Source of the DNA: RYN-133 sp963785425
GTDB taxonomy: Bacteria; Actinomycetota; Actinomycetes; Mycobacteriales; Jatrophihabitantaceae
Length of the DNA: 64,000 nt
NCBI GenBank assembly: GCA_963785425.1
Contig: CAWAVG010000001.1
Coordinates: 1-64,000 of the forward strand
Direction of reading: 5' to 3'
Numbering within the stretch: position 1 is the stretch's first letter; every line of letters starts with the position of its first letter. Under the pieces are notes generated by a model that was not told the DNA's origin, made no database searches, and saw nothing but the letters and a program-made list of their open reading frames with translations. Position numbers and translations under genes: made by a program. Shown one piece after another: positions 19,001 to 27,193 of the stretch.

Positions 19001-19019
19001 ACGGCGTGGGTTCAGGCAT
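15990..19019 (-). CDS. glnE: Bifunctional glutamine synthetase adenylyltransferase/deadenylase GlnE
   Basis: Adds AMP to, and removes it from, the regulatory tyrosine of glutamine synthetase. The 1009-residue protein has two nucleotidyltransferase domains: GGRELNYVSDVDVVFV near residue 225-245 (deadenylase half) and GGSEVGYGSDADVMFVFE near 730-750 (adenylyltransferase half), each with the GS-x-D-x-D metal site. The start is ATG 19019, just inside the end of the upstream amidotransferase gene (8-base overlap). An in-frame start at 19055 would lie deeper in that gene. It lies downstream of glnA2 on the same strand. Confidence 0.95.
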   Translation of the reverse strand: MPEPTPLRRSALRLARLAFGDGERAAELLAAPPLSWWDLTRNGPVDDDAAAVVAAIGRAAAPDAALEALAQLAATRPGAEVRTALATDADVRARLIPLLGTSSALADHLVAHPEAWRALVGPADFTGMSRRLHEAVDADAGTPTDGTGGTRARLGGADAMQALRIAYRRELVAIAGRDLSGELDLRTVTSVLADLACYTLQAALAVAAGALPDDAVQCRLAVIAMGKTGGRELNYVSDVDVVFVAEPGDGADSDRALATATTLAAHTMRLCREVAWEVDAALRPEGNDGPLVRTLASHEAYYRRWASTWEFQALLKARAVAGDLELGAQYEAAIRPFVWSAAERPDFVADVRAMRRRVIAHIPPAVADRELKLGPGGLRDVEFAVQLLQLVHGRGDDALHIAGTLPALDALRDGGYVGRDDAVSLADAYTFLRTTEHRLQLRRLRRTHLVPDDPAHLMWLALAMGFRPDQRGDARAVWKAEWALHVREVRRLHEKLFYRPLLEAVAKVPSAALRLTPEEAGRRLSALGFADPTRALQHLDALTSGLSRRATLQRALLPVLLSDFADAPDPDGGLLAYRGVSDALGATPWYLRLLRDEGQVASRLAYLLGTSQYVSRMLGRAPEALRMLAADAELTPRPPAEIAATMSETAARHDDPVEAVAAVRAVRRTELLRTAFADLLGFVPVEAVCEAISATTQATLETSLRIALGAVAAERGRDTLPLRFAIIAMGRLGGSEVGYGSDADVMFVFEATDDAGDGAQIAQDVAGKLRALLSAPSSTDPPLGIDADLRPEGRNGPLVRSLASYAQYYERWSAPWEAQALLRATFGAGDADLARRFLAMVDPVRYPAGGITSSDLLEIRRLKARVDTERLPRGADPSTHTKLGRGGLADVEWTVQLLQLQHAGRIEALRTTRTMDALRVALDNDLVSQTHAQALAAAWRQATRMRNAIMLVRDKAEDQIPSHGTALVAVGRALGYPSGFDPGSVIDDYRRGARRARKVVEEIFYARLD

Positions 19020-19863
19020 CGTCGGGCCGGCGCAGGCCCGGCATGGGCAGCACACCGCGCGCCGCGTTCGCCTCCGCCGCGAGCGCCGCCCGGATCGCTG
19101 CCGGATCGGTCAAAGGCGCCGCTGATGACGAAGGCGTCGTGTTCGGTTGCGGCACGGCGTCGGGGTCGCGCACCACGTCTGCGAACGCGGCCGCGAACGG
19201 CTGCCACACCTCGGCCAGGTCGTCGTCGATCGTGACCGCCCGGGCGACGATCGCCTCGAGCTCGTCGTCCTTGATCGTGCCCCGGTCCTCGGCCGCCCAG
19301 GAGCGGACGATGTCGGCGTCGGTCTCGATGTGGAACTGGATGCCCCAGGCGAGCCGTCCCAGTCGGAACGCCTGCTGCTCGCAACCGGGCGACGTCGCGA
19401 GCTGGACGGCGCCCGGCGGCAGCACGTGCACCTCGTCGAAGTGCCACTGCAACACGTCCGGCGTGATCGGCACGGCGTGGAACAGCGGGTCGTCGGCGGC
19501 CGCGGTGCGCTTGGCCACCAGCTGCGCACCGATCTCGGGACCTTGCGGCATGCGCCGGATCTGTCCGCCGTTCGCGACGGCCAGCAACTGGTGGCCGAGG
19601 CACACGCCGAGTACGGGCACCTCGTCCGACACCGCCGTGCGGAGCAGTGCGCGAACCGCCGGCAGGAACGGCGCGGCGGAGTCGTCGAGGGCACCCATCG
19701 CGCCGCCGAGGACGATGATCGCGTCATGTCCGCCGAGGTCGTCCGGCAGGTCGGCACCCGCATCGAGCGCGCGCACGTCGAGGTCGAGACCCGCCGCGGT
19801 CAGCCAGTCGCCGAGGCGTGCGGGCGGGTCCGAGGCGTCGAGCTGGACGACGAGAGCAGCCAC
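19012..19863 (-). CDS. Class I glutamine amidotransferase
   Basis: A 283-residue protein with a GATase class I domain: oxyanion region VLGGAMGALDD, catalytic cysteine in VLGVCLGHQ (about Cys88) and the His-Glu pair in IQFHIETD. It resembles stand-alone GMP-synthase-like amidotransferases that release ammonia from glutamine or cleave gamma-glutamyl compounds. A tail of about 60 residues after the domain is not recognised. It sits between glnA2 and glnE and overlaps glnE by eight bases, which suggests a place in glutamine or gamma-glutamyl metabolism. Confidence 0.8.
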   Translation of the reverse strand: MAALVVQLDASDPPARLGDWLTAAGLDLDVRALDAGADLPDDLGGHDAIIVLGGAMGALDDSAAPFLPAVRALLRTAVSDEVPVLGVCLGHQLLAVANGGQIRRMPQGPEIGAQLVAKRTAAADDPLFHAVPITPDVLQWHFDEVHVLPPGAVQLATSPGCEQQAFRLGRLAWGIQFHIETDADIVRSWAAEDRGTIKDDELEAIVARAVTIDDDLAEVWQPFAAAFADVVRDPDAVPQPNTTPSSSAAPLTDPAAIRAALAAEANAARGVLPMPGLRRPDDA

Positions 19864-19903
19864 AGGTAGAGCCTAGCCAGCGACGCGGATGCGCGATCCG
19901 CGG

Positions 19904-21262
19904 TCACAATGCCGGCAGGTAGCGGCGCAACTCGAACGGGCTGACCTCGGCGCGGTACTCGATCCACTCCTCGCGCTTGTTGCGCAGGAAGAAGTCGAAG
20001 ACGTGCTCGCCGAGCGTCTCGGCGACCAGCTCGCTGTTCTCCATCGCGCGTAGCGCGTCCGCCAGGTTGTGCGGCAGCTCGTCGTAGCCGAGGGCACGCA
20101 GCTCCGCGTCGGACATCGACCAGACCTCGTCCTCGGCACCCGGCGGCAGCTCGTAGTTCTCCTCGACCCCCTTGAGGCCGGCGGCGAGGATGACGGCGAA
20201 GGCGAGGTACGGGTTGCATGCCGAATCGAGCGAGCGCAGTTCGATGCGGGTCGAGTTGGCCTTGCCGGGCTTGTACATCGGCACCCGCACCAGCGCCGAA
20301 CGGTTGGCATGTCCCCAGCACACGTACGTGGGCGCCTCGACCAGTTCGCCGCGCGAGGCGTAGCCGAACAGTCTCTTGTACGAGTTCACCCACTGGTTGG
20401 TGACCGCCGTGATCTCACGGGCGTGCCGCAGCAGCCCGGCGATGAACGCCTTCGCCGTCTTGGACAGGTACAGCGGGTCGGACGCGTCGTGGAAGGCGTT
20501 GTTGTCGCCCTCGAACAGCGACAGATGGGTGTGCATGCCGCTGCCCGGACGGTGGCGGAACGGCTTGGGCATGAAGGTGGCGTGCGCGCCGTGAGCGATC
20601 GCGACCTCTTTGATCACGTGCCGGAACGTCATGATGTTGTCGGCCATCGACAGCGCGTCGGCGTAGCGCAGGTCGATCTCCTGCTGGCCCGGAGCGACCT
20701 CGTGGTGGCTGAACTCCACGGAGATTCCGAGGCCCTCGAGCGCGCCGACCGCGGCGCGCCGGAAGTCGTGCGCCACGTCGTGGCTGGTCATGTCGAAGTA
20801 GCCGCCGTTGTCGATCGGCTCCGGCTCGGACCCGTCCGTGGGGCGGTTCTTCAGCAGGAAGAACTCGATCTCCGGGTGGGTGTAGAACGTGAAGCCGCTG
20901 TCGGCGGCCTTCGAGAGCGTCCGGCGCAGCACGTAGCGCGGATCGGCCCACGACGGCGAGCCGTCGGGCATCGTGATGTCGCAGAACATCCGGGCCGAGT
21001 CCTGACCGCCCGGCGTCGAGGCGGGCAGCACCTGGAACGTCGCGGGGTCGGGACGGGCGAGCATGTCGCTCTCGCTGGCCCGGGCAAAACCCTCGATGGC
21101 CGAACCGTCGAATCCGATGCCCTCGTCGAACGCGCCGTCCAGTTCGGCCGGGGCCACCGCCACCGACTTGAGCGTGCCGAGGACGTCGGTGAACCACAGT
21201 CGCACGAAGCGGATCTCTCGCTCCTCCAGCGACCGCAGTACGAATTCCTGTTGCCGATCCAC
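19904..21262 (-). CDS. glnA2: Glutamine synthetase-like GlnA2
   Basis: A 452-residue glutamine synthetase family protein with the expected active-site motifs: DGSAIEGFARASESDM, the MPKPFRHRPGSGMHTHLSL ATP region, and NRSALVRVP. It is closest in layout to actinobacterial GlnA2, which in mycobacteria is a second synthetase and which in some relatives may act on other amines. No adenylylation tyrosine equivalent to NLYDLP is seen. GTG 21262 has GGAG four bases upstream. A GlnR-like repeat lies about 25-40 bases further upstream. The gene order glnA2, amidotransferase, glnE is consistent with one operon. Confidence 0.9.
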   Translation of the reverse strand: MDRQQEFVLRSLEEREIRFVRLWFTDVLGTLKSVAVAPAELDGAFDEGIGFDGSAIEGFARASESDMLARPDPATFQVLPASTPGGQDSARMFCDITMPDGSPSWADPRYVLRRTLSKAADSGFTFYTHPEIEFFLLKNRPTDGSEPEPIDNGGYFDMTSHDVAHDFRRAAVGALEGLGISVEFSHHEVAPGQQEIDLRYADALSMADNIMTFRHVIKEVAIAHGAHATFMPKPFRHRPGSGMHTHLSLFEGDNNAFHDASDPLYLSKTAKAFIAGLLRHAREITAVTNQWVNSYKRLFGYASRGELVEAPTYVCWGHANRSALVRVPMYKPGKANSTRIELRSLDSACNPYLAFAVILAAGLKGVEENYELPPGAEDEVWSMSDAELRALGYDELPHNLADALRAMENSELVAETLGEHVFDFFLRNKREEWIEYRAEVSPFELRRYLPAL

Positions 21263-21286
21263 GAGGCTCCAGTCTTCCGGGTTGCA

Positions 21287-21302
21287 GTTACCGGAAGGTT
21301 AC
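21287..21302 (-). promoter_or_regulatory. Candidate GlnR-like site upstream of glnA2
   Basis: GTTAC, six bases, GTTAC on the plus strand (GTAAC-n6-GTAAC on the minus strand). The 11-base period fits the a/b spacing of GlnR boxes; the second half differs from GaAAC. A third copy, GTTGC, lies at 21281-21285, one base from the first. Confidence 0.35.
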
Positions 21303-21333
21303 GCGGACGGCACGGCTGATCGGGCCCAGACGG

Positions 21334-22713
21334 CTACAGCGCGCTGCCCTTCTGCCACTGGGCCCAGCTCATCGACCAGTCGCCGCCCTGCCACAGCGCG
21401 AGCTTCGGCGCACCCTTCGCGCCGTGAATGATCACCGGGTCGCCGACGAGCGAGTGCGTGTAGAACCACTCGGCATTGGGACCGGTCAGGTTCAGGCAGC
21501 CGTGCGAGACGTCCTGTCCGCTGTCCTGAGCCCACTCCGTCGCGTCCAGTTCGTGCAGGTAGATGCCGTCCACGCTGATCTTGGTCGACCACGGGATGTC
21601 CTCGCACGGATAGCCGCCGGCAGCGTTCGCAGGTAGCCCGTAGCTGTCCGAACACATGTGGGCGGGGTTCTCGAAACCGAGGACGGTGTACGTGCCGTCG
21701 AGTGTGTAGAAGTTGATGTAGTTGCCGTTGACGGTCTCACCCGAGTGCTCACCCATCGAGGTGTTCATCGTGTGGACGAGCTTGCCGTTGAGATAGGTCT
21801 TGACCTTGTTGACCTTGTACGGCGCGTTGTCGAAGGCGACCGTGACCTGCTTGCGTCCGATCGTGTACGACACCGACCGGTCGGCTTGGCCGTAAAGGCC
21901 GTTGCCGACCTCGACGCCGTAGACCTTGGCCGCGACGGTGACCTTCGTGCCCGGCTTGTAGAAGTGCTCGGGCCGCCAGTGGACGCTGTGGTCGCTGGCC
22001 CAGTACCAGGACCCGTCGACGTGCGGAGTGGTGGTGACCGTGAGGGCACGCTCCGCGGCCTTCCTGCGGTAGATGGGCTCGTCGAAGTTCACCACCGGCA
22101 CCATGGCGATGCCGTACTTACCGTGGTTCTGGATGCCTGCGCCGTAGATGGTGTTCAGGTAGGGCATCGTCATGTTGCCCGGCGTCAGGGTCGTGAACGA
22201 CCGCTTGAAGGTGCTGGCAGCCTCGCCGGTGCTGCTCTCGGCCTTGGCGGTCAGGCGGTAGCTCTTGCTGTAGCCGAGCACCTGGGTGGCGTGCCAGCTG
22301 GTCTTGTCGGCCGAGAGCACGCCGCGCACGTGCTTGCCGGCGGAGTTGGTCAGCGCGACCTTGCGCAGCGTGCCGTTGGCGACGCTCAGCGTGATCGGTG
22401 CCGTCGGGTTGACGTCCTTCTTCTCCGTCAGCGACGCCGTGAACGCGATCGGCTGGGGCGCCGCCGAGGTCTTCGGCGCCGACGACGTGCTCGGCGCGCC
22501 CGACGACTGCGAGTGCTGCGCCGGCGCACCGGAGGTGGCTGGCGTGGTCGGCGTGGCTGAGGTGCAGGCGCTCAGGGCGAGGGCGATGACAGCTGACGCC
22601 GCGCCGGCGCGGACCAGGCGGGCTCGCCCAGCCGAGCTGCTGGCGCGCCGTCCTGGACGCCGTTCCGGGGGCTGCACCGACGACTGGCCGTGCACCTCGT
22701 GCGACTCGCTCAA
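21334..22713 (-). CDS. L,D-transpeptidase lipoprotein
   Basis: A 459-residue envelope enzyme that makes 3-3 cross-links in peptidoglycan. It has a lipobox (LALSAC, Cys50), a Thr/Ser/Pro-rich linker (about 50-90), two Ig-like domains, and a YkuD catalytic domain with HELDATEW and the SHGCLNLTG motif carrying the nucleophile cysteine near residue 404. The start is uncertain: TTG 22713 follows an AGGCGG at six bases, and GTG 22695 is an alternative. It is read toward glnA2 and separated from it by about 70 bases. Confidence 0.92.
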   Translation of the reverse strand: MSESHEVHGQSSVQPPERRPGRRASSSAGRARLVRAGAASAVIALALSACTSATPTTPATSGAPAQHSQSSGAPSTSSAPKTSAAPQPIAFTASLTEKKDVNPTAPITLSVANGTLRKVALTNSAGKHVRGVLSADKTSWHATQVLGYSKSYRLTAKAESSTGEAASTFKRSFTTLTPGNMTMPYLNTIYGAGIQNHGKYGIAMVPVVNFDEPIYRRKAAERALTVTTTPHVDGSWYWASDHSVHWRPEHFYKPGTKVTVAAKVYGVEVGNGLYGQADRSVSYTIGRKQVTVAFDNAPYKVNKVKTYLNGKLVHTMNTSMGEHSGETVNGNYINFYTLDGTYTVLGFENPAHMCSDSYGLPANAAGGYPCEDIPWSTKISVDGIYLHELDATEWAQDSGQDVSHGCLNLTGPNAEWFYTHSLVGDPVIIHGAKGAPKLALWQGGDWSMSWAQWQKGSAL

Positions 22714-23080
22714 CTGCTACCGCCTATCCTCCGCTGCCGCACACCCCGGGGTATTCCGGTCGCGGCGGCCCGCCTATTGTCCCTCATCCACCCGGCGGGG
22801 CCGGTCAGGCAGGGGTCACGAAACCCTTACAACCGGTATGACGCGCAACTGCACTCCCAGGTTGCATTGATTCTGCCGCAGTTCACCGACATCCCGGGAC
22901 ACCCTCAGGTTCTCCACGGGACTCGCGGCGCGGCGCCGCTGCCGAGGTTATGCGGATACCGCGTGACCGACATCTCGTCGGGGGCGACAAACGTCGCATT
23001 GTGGGGAACCATTATTTCGTCCACGTAACAGCCCGGGTACCGGTTCAACCGGCCCCGAGGAGAGATGGCGAGGCACCACC
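22714..23080. other. Divergent intergenic region between ldt and panB
   Basis: 367 bases without a supportable gene, holding the divergent promoters of the L,D-transpeptidase and panB genes. AT-richer patches occur at 22820-22875 and 22985-23030. GGGTAC at 23035-23040 has no good upstream partner, and I do not assign it. GGAGAG-type purine runs occur just before panB. No riboswitch fold was recognised. Confidence 0.5.
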
Positions 23081-23914
23081 ATGACCACATCCCTGTACGG
23101 CGGTGTGACCACGCGCCGGGTGACCGTGCGCGATCTGCAGGCGGCCAAAGAGCGCGGCGAGCGCTGGCCGATGCTCACGGCGTACGACTACTCGACGGCC
23201 CGGGTATTCGACGAAGCAGGCATTCCGGTGCTCCTCGTCGGCGATTCGGCCGCGAACGTCGTTTACGGCTACGACACGACCGTGCCCGTCACCGTCGACG
23301 AGCTGCTCCCCCTCGTCCGCGCTGTCGTCCGCGGCACCAAGCGCGCCCTGGTGGTGGGCGACCTGCCCTTCGGCAGCTACCAGATCTCGCCGGCGCAGGC
23401 GCTCGAGACCGCGACCCGCTTCATGAAGGACGGCGGCTGCCAGGCCATCAAGCTCGAGGGCGGACAGCGCATCGCGGGACAGGTCGAGGCACTCGTTGCC
23501 GCGGGCATCCCGGTCATGGCGCACATCGGCCTCACCCCCCAGTCGGTGAACGCGCTCGGTGGCTACCGCGTACAGGGACGCGGCGACGAGGCCGCCCACC
23601 GGCTGATCCAGGACGCGAAGGCGATGCAGCACGCCGGCGCGTTCGCCGTCGTGCTCGAGGTCGTCCCGGCCGACCTCGCGGCTCAGGTGACTCACGAGCT
23701 GCACATTCCGACGATCGGCATCGGCGCCGGCCCGGCCACCGATGCCCAGGTACTGGTGTGGCAGGACATGGCCGGGCTGCGCGGCGAGGGTAAGCCGGCG
23801 AAGTTCGTGAAGGAGTTCGCGCAGCTCGGCACCGCGCTGCGCACCGCGGCCGAGACCTACGCCGATGAGGTGCGCGCAGGCGTCTACCCCGGACCCGAGC
23901 ACATCTACACCTGA
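23081..23914 (+). CDS. panB: 3-methyl-2-oxobutanoate hydroxymethyltransferase PanB
   Basis: First committed enzyme of pantothenate synthesis; it transfers a hydroxymethyl group from methylene-tetrahydrofolate to 2-oxoisovalerate. The 277-residue length and motifs match: MLTAYDYSTARVFDEAG near residue 30, LLVGDSAANVVYGYDTT, the KLEGG site, MAHIGLTPQSVNALGGY, and GIGAGPATDAQVLV. Other pantothenate genes are not in the window. Confidence 0.96.
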   Translation: MTTSLYGGVTTRRVTVRDLQAAKERGERWPMLTAYDYSTARVFDEAGIPVLLVGDSAANVVYGYDTTVPVTVDELLPLVRAVVRGTKRALVVGDLPFGSYQISPAQALETATRFMKDGGCQAIKLEGGQRIAGQVEALVAAGIPVMAHIGLTPQSVNALGGYRVQGRGDEAAHRLIQDAKAMQHAGAFAVVLEVVPADLAAQVTHELHIPTIGIGAGPATDAQVLVWQDMAGLRGEGKPAKFVKEFAQLGTALRTAAETYADEVRAGVYPGPEHIYT

Positions 23915-23944
23915 CCTCGTCCGCCCACCTGCTGCTTGCCTCGT

Positions 23945-25345
23945 TCAGTCGGCGGCGAAGCGAACGGCACGCTTGTCGACATCGGCTTCGACGAGACGCG
24001 CCCGGATGCGTTCCCCGACAGGCAACCGATCGCCGCTGCAACGAGCGCGCACGACGGGGTCGTCCAGCGTGATCGTCGCGCCGTGGTCGTCGGCGTCGAT
24101 GACGAGCGCGTCGAACACGTCGCCGGTCCGATCGCGTAGTAACCATGCCTCGGTCGCGTCCACCACGGCGCGATCGACGGTGTGGGCGCGGTGGTCACTC
24201 TCGCTCATCACTGCCGGCAGCGTCGGCAGCAGCGCGTCGGCCCAGGACGGGACGGTGCTGCCCGCGTGCAGGGCGAGACAGATCTCGGTTGCGTACCGGT
24301 CGACGAGACGGCGCAACGGCGCTGTCACGTGCGTGTACGGCGCGCCGATGCCCGCATGGGTGTGCTGCGCGGGCACGCTGTCGACGAACGGTGTGTAGCC
24401 GGCGCCGCGTAACAGGGTCGTCGCGTGATCGATCAGCGCGACGTGGTGCGGGTTGCTGCGGTCGAGACCCGCGAGCACGTCGCCGGGCAGCGCGTTGTCC
24501 GGCCACGTGACACCGAGTGCGAGTGCCGCGCGCCGCACCGCGCGCACGGCGTCCTTGTCGGGCGGCGGAAGCGTTCGCAGGATGCCGTGCCGGTGTTCGA
24601 GCATGATGTCCGCGGCGCACATCCCGGTGAGCAACGAGATCTCGGCGTTGTAATCCTCCACGGGCAGCGGTTCGCGGATGATCAACCGCCATCCGGTGCC
24701 GTCACGCTCCACCTCTTGTGCAGGCAGATCGAGATTGATCGCGTGTCGTCGTCGCGCGAGCGCGCGACGTCTGTCGCCGACCTCGCGCAGCAGCACAAGC
24801 GCAGCCGGGAGGGTGCCTGCAGCGACATCGTGTTGTACACCGACGTAGTCGAGCTGCGCTCGACTACGCACGCGCGCGCGCCGCACGTCAGTGCCCTGCA
24901 CCGCACCGTCCGCATCGAGAGTGATCCGCCAAAGAACAGCCGGGCGCACCTGCCCGGCGAGCAGGCTCGCGGCGCCCTCGCTGAGGACGGGGGGATGCAG
25001 TGGTACACGAAGGTCCGGGAAGTACAGCGTCTCGCCGCGGCGGCGCGCTTCGAGGTCGAGCGGAGAGTCCGGCGTCACGAACGCGGCAACGTCGGCGATC
25101 GCATAGCTGACCAGGTAGCCCCCACCCTCGCGGGCGATGTGCACGGCCTGATCGAGATCACGGCTGTCGGCTGGATCAACGGTGACCAACGGGATGTCGG
25201 TCGCGTCCTCGTCCGGCAGTCGCACGTCTTCTGCGGCCCGGCGCGCTTGCGCCTGGACGTCCGACGCAAAGTCGCCGGTGACCGCCAACTCCGTCCGCAA
25301 TGCGGCGAAGTCGAGCGGTACACCGGCGACCCTATGCGCGACCAT
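23945..25345 (-). CDS. RNB-domain 3'-5' exoribonuclease (RNase II/R family)
   Basis: A 466-residue single-chain RNB protein. The metal-binding acidic region appears as PADSRDLDQAVHI near residue 57-69, followed by YLVSYAIADVAAFV and, later, the HTHAGIGAPYTHVTAPLRRLVDR segment typical of the catalytic channel. It lacks the N-terminal cold-shock domains of RNase R and is the short actinobacterial form with a small C-terminal beta domain. It lies 27 bases downstream of the H1-like gene on the same strand, so co-transcription is possible. Confidence 0.88.
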   Translation of the reverse strand: MVAHRVAGVPLDFAALRTELAVTGDFASDVQAQARRAAEDVRLPDEDATDIPLVTVDPADSRDLDQAVHIAREGGGYLVSYAIADVAAFVTPDSPLDLEARRRGETLYFPDLRVPLHPPVLSEGAASLLAGQVRPAVLWRITLDADGAVQGTDVRRARVRSRAQLDYVGVQHDVAAGTLPAALVLLREVGDRRRALARRRHAINLDLPAQEVERDGTGWRLIIREPLPVEDYNAEISLLTGMCAADIMLEHRHGILRTLPPPDKDAVRAVRRAALALGVTWPDNALPGDVLAGLDRSNPHHVALIDHATTLLRGAGYTPFVDSVPAQHTHAGIGAPYTHVTAPLRRLVDRYATEICLALHAGSTVPSWADALLPTLPAVMSESDHRAHTVDRAVVDATEAWLLRDRTGDVFDALVIDADDHGATITLDDPVVRARCSGDRLPVGERIRARLVEADVDKRAVRFAAD

Positions 25346-25372
25346 CCGCGAGCAAAGCGGACGGCACCTGAC

Positions 25373-25831
25373 TCAGCGGGAGCGCTTGGCGGCGGCCTTC
25401 TTGACTGCCTTGCGTGCAGTCTTCCTCGCGCCGCCCGCCTTCTTGGCGACCGTCTTGCGTGCGGTCGTCGCCTTCTTGGCTGCGGTCTTCCGCGCTCCAG
25501 TCTTCTTCGCCGCGCTCTTGCGCGCGGTCGTCTTCTTGGCAGCGGTCTTCTTCGCTGCACTCTTGCGCGCCGAGCTCGCCTTCTTGGCAGTCCGCTTCGT
25601 CGCCTTCTTCGCGGCAGTCTTCTTCGCAGCCGTCTTGCGTGCGGTCGTCTTCTTCGCGGCAGTCCTCTTCGCGGCAGTCTTCTTCGCTGGGCTCTTGCGT
25701 GCCGTCGTCTTCTTCGCGGCAGTCTTCTTCGCTGGGCTCTTGCGTGCGGTGGTCTTCTTCGCTGCAGTCCTCTTCGCAGCACTCTTCTTCGCGGCAGTCT
25801 TGCGGGCCGTCTTCTTAGCGGGTGTCGTCAT
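25373..25831 (-). CDS. Lysine/alanine-rich histone H1-like protein
   Basis: A 152-residue, extremely basic protein built almost only of K, A, R, T and S. The repeated unit is near KKTTARKSPAKKTAAK, with two SPAKK motifs like those in histone H1 tails. There is no HU fold, so it is a free-standing version of the tail found on actinobacterial HupS/HupB. It is likely a DNA- or RNA-compacting nucleoid protein. AGGAGG lies seven bases before the ATG. A perfect inverted repeat sits in the leader. Confidence 0.85.
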   Translation of the reverse strand: MTTPAKKTARKTAAKKSAAKRTAAKKTTARKSPAKKTAAKKTTARKSPAKKTAAKRTAAKKTTARKTAAKKTAAKKATKRTAKKASSARKSAAKKTAAKKTTARKSAAKKTGARKTAAKKATTARKTVAKKAGGARKTARKAVKKAAAKRSR

Positions 25832-25854
25832 TGCGTTGCCTCCTCGGCAGCAGT

Positions 25855-25874
25855 CAACGAATCCTCATTCGTTG
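25855..25874 (-). promoter_or_regulatory. Inverted repeat in the leader of the H1-like gene
   Basis: Arms CAACGAAT and ATTCGTTG, both 8 bases and perfectly paired, around a CTCC-type loop of four bases. It lies 24-43 bases upstream of the ATG at 25831. It could be an operator or an RNA hairpin. Confidence 0.45.
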
Positions 25875-26062
25875 TTACAAGTGGACGATGCTCGGCGTGC
25901 AGCGTCAACGCGCCACGCCGACTTGTCATACGAGCATGGTGACGCAGATTTGCGATCACCGCATCATCGAAACACGAATCGGTTGGACAAACTTTGCACG
26001 CGCACATGTCCGCGCATACCGCGGGTCGACGCGACGCACACGTGGCGCGGCAACGAATCCCC

Positions 26063-27193
26063 TTACATGAACGGCGATTCGTTCAAGATCTCGGCCGCGA
26101 GCGCTATCGCGCGGTTCGCGCGCGGCAGTCCTGCGTACAGCGCGCAATGCATCAACACTTCGACGATTTCTGCGTCGTCGAGTCCGTTGCTTCGCGCAGC
26201 ACGGATGTGCATCGCAAGTTCGTGTTCGGCGCCGAGAGTGACGAGCGCGGCGAGTGTCGCGATCGATCTGTCACGTCGCGCGAGTTCCGTACGCGACCAG
26301 ATGTCACCCCACGCGTAGCGCGTCAGGAACTGTTGGAAGGGTTGCGTCAACGGTGTGGCTGCAGCGGTCGCGCGATCCACCTGCGCGTCACCTAGCACTT
26401 GTCGTCGAGTGATGTAGCCGTCGGCGAGCGTCGCACCGGCGCGCAGATGCTGTTGCAACAACGCGGCAATACGAGCGGGCTGCTCGTAGGTCGCGATGTG
26501 CGCCGCGCCGCTCAGCATTTCGAGACGCGCGCCCGGCACGCCGTCGGCGATGACTTCGAGATGCTCAGGTGTCGTCGCGGGATCGTCCTCGGCAGCGATG
26601 ACCAGTGTGGGCGATGCGATGCGTGCGAGATCGGGCCGCAGGTCCATCGTTCCGATCGCTTCGCAGCACTGCGCATAGCTCTCGGCGTCGATGCCGGCCA
26701 CCATTGCACGGAGTTCCGTACGCAGGTCGGCGTCTCGCGCTGCGAGCGTCGGCGTGATCCAGCGGTCGACGACGGAGTCAGCGATTGCAGCCATTCCGTC
26801 GGCCCGGACCTGCTCCGCGCGCTCGAGATACCCGGAGCCGAGGTGGGCCGACGTGCACAACAACGCGAGGCGGGCGATGCGCTCGGGCCGGTGGATCGCC
26901 AGCCACATACCAACCATCGCGCCGAGCGAGAGCCCGACCCAGTCCACCCTGTGCAGGCCGAGTTCGTCGAGTGTCATGAGCGCGTCGTCGCCGAGGTCGG
27001 CCAAAGTGCTGCCGGCGCCGCGCGGCGACGGAGCAGACCGGCCGTGTCCGCGGTGATCGAGCCGCACCACGCGGAACTGTTCGGTCAGCGGCGCCAGGAC
27101 GGGTTGCCACATGTCGGCAGTGCTCCCGACCGACCCGAGCAACACCAGCGGCGGCGCGTCCGACGGTCCGTCGACCCAGGAGTGGAGCTTCAC
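26063..27193 (-). CDS. pcaL: Fused 3-oxoadipate enol-lactonase / 4-carboxymuconolactone decarboxylase (PcaL)
   Basis: A 376-residue fusion. The first part (about 1-250) is an alpha/beta hydrolase equal to PcaD, with Ser89 in GLSLGAM and a late histidine in SGAAHIATYEQP. The second part (about 262-376) is the PcaC decarboxylase domain. Together they turn 4-carboxymuconolactone into 3-oxoadipate. The GTG start at 27193 overlaps the pcaB stop (GTGA); the longer in-frame extension upstream reads through pcaB out of phase and is rejected. It is the last gene of the pca operon. Confidence 0.93.
   Translation of the reverse strand: MKLHSWVDGPSDAPPLVLLGSVGSTADMWQPVLAPLTEQFRVVRLDHRGHGRSAPSPRGAGSTLADLGDDALMTLDELGLHRVDWVGLSLGAMVGMWLAIHRPERIARLALLCTSAHLGSGYLERAEQVRADGMAAIADSVVDRWITPTLAARDADLRTELRAMVAGIDAESYAQCCEAIGTMDLRPDLARIASPTLVIAAEDDPATTPEHLEVIADGVPGARLEMLSGAAHIATYEQPARIAALLQQHLRAGATLADGYITRRQVLGDAQVDRATAAATPLTQPFQQFLTRYAWGDIWSRTELARRDRSIATLAALVTLGAEHELAMHIRAARSNGLDDAEIVEVLMHCALYAGLPRANRAIALAAEILNESPFM

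Noticed and set aside
23035..23040. GGGTAC upstream of panB as a stress promoter
   Set aside because: No GNNT element at the right distance, unlike the two promoters of the island.
22714..23080. Cyclic di-AMP (ydaO-type) riboswitch upstream of the L,D-transpeptidase
   Set aside because: Such riboswitches precede cell-wall enzymes in actinobacteria, but the conserved core was not found.
25373..25831. Tandem DNA repeat or CRISPR-like array in the lysine-rich gene
   Set aside because: The periodicity comes from the coded KKTAAK-type repeats; units vary and no spacers exist. I see no CRISPR array anywhere in the window.
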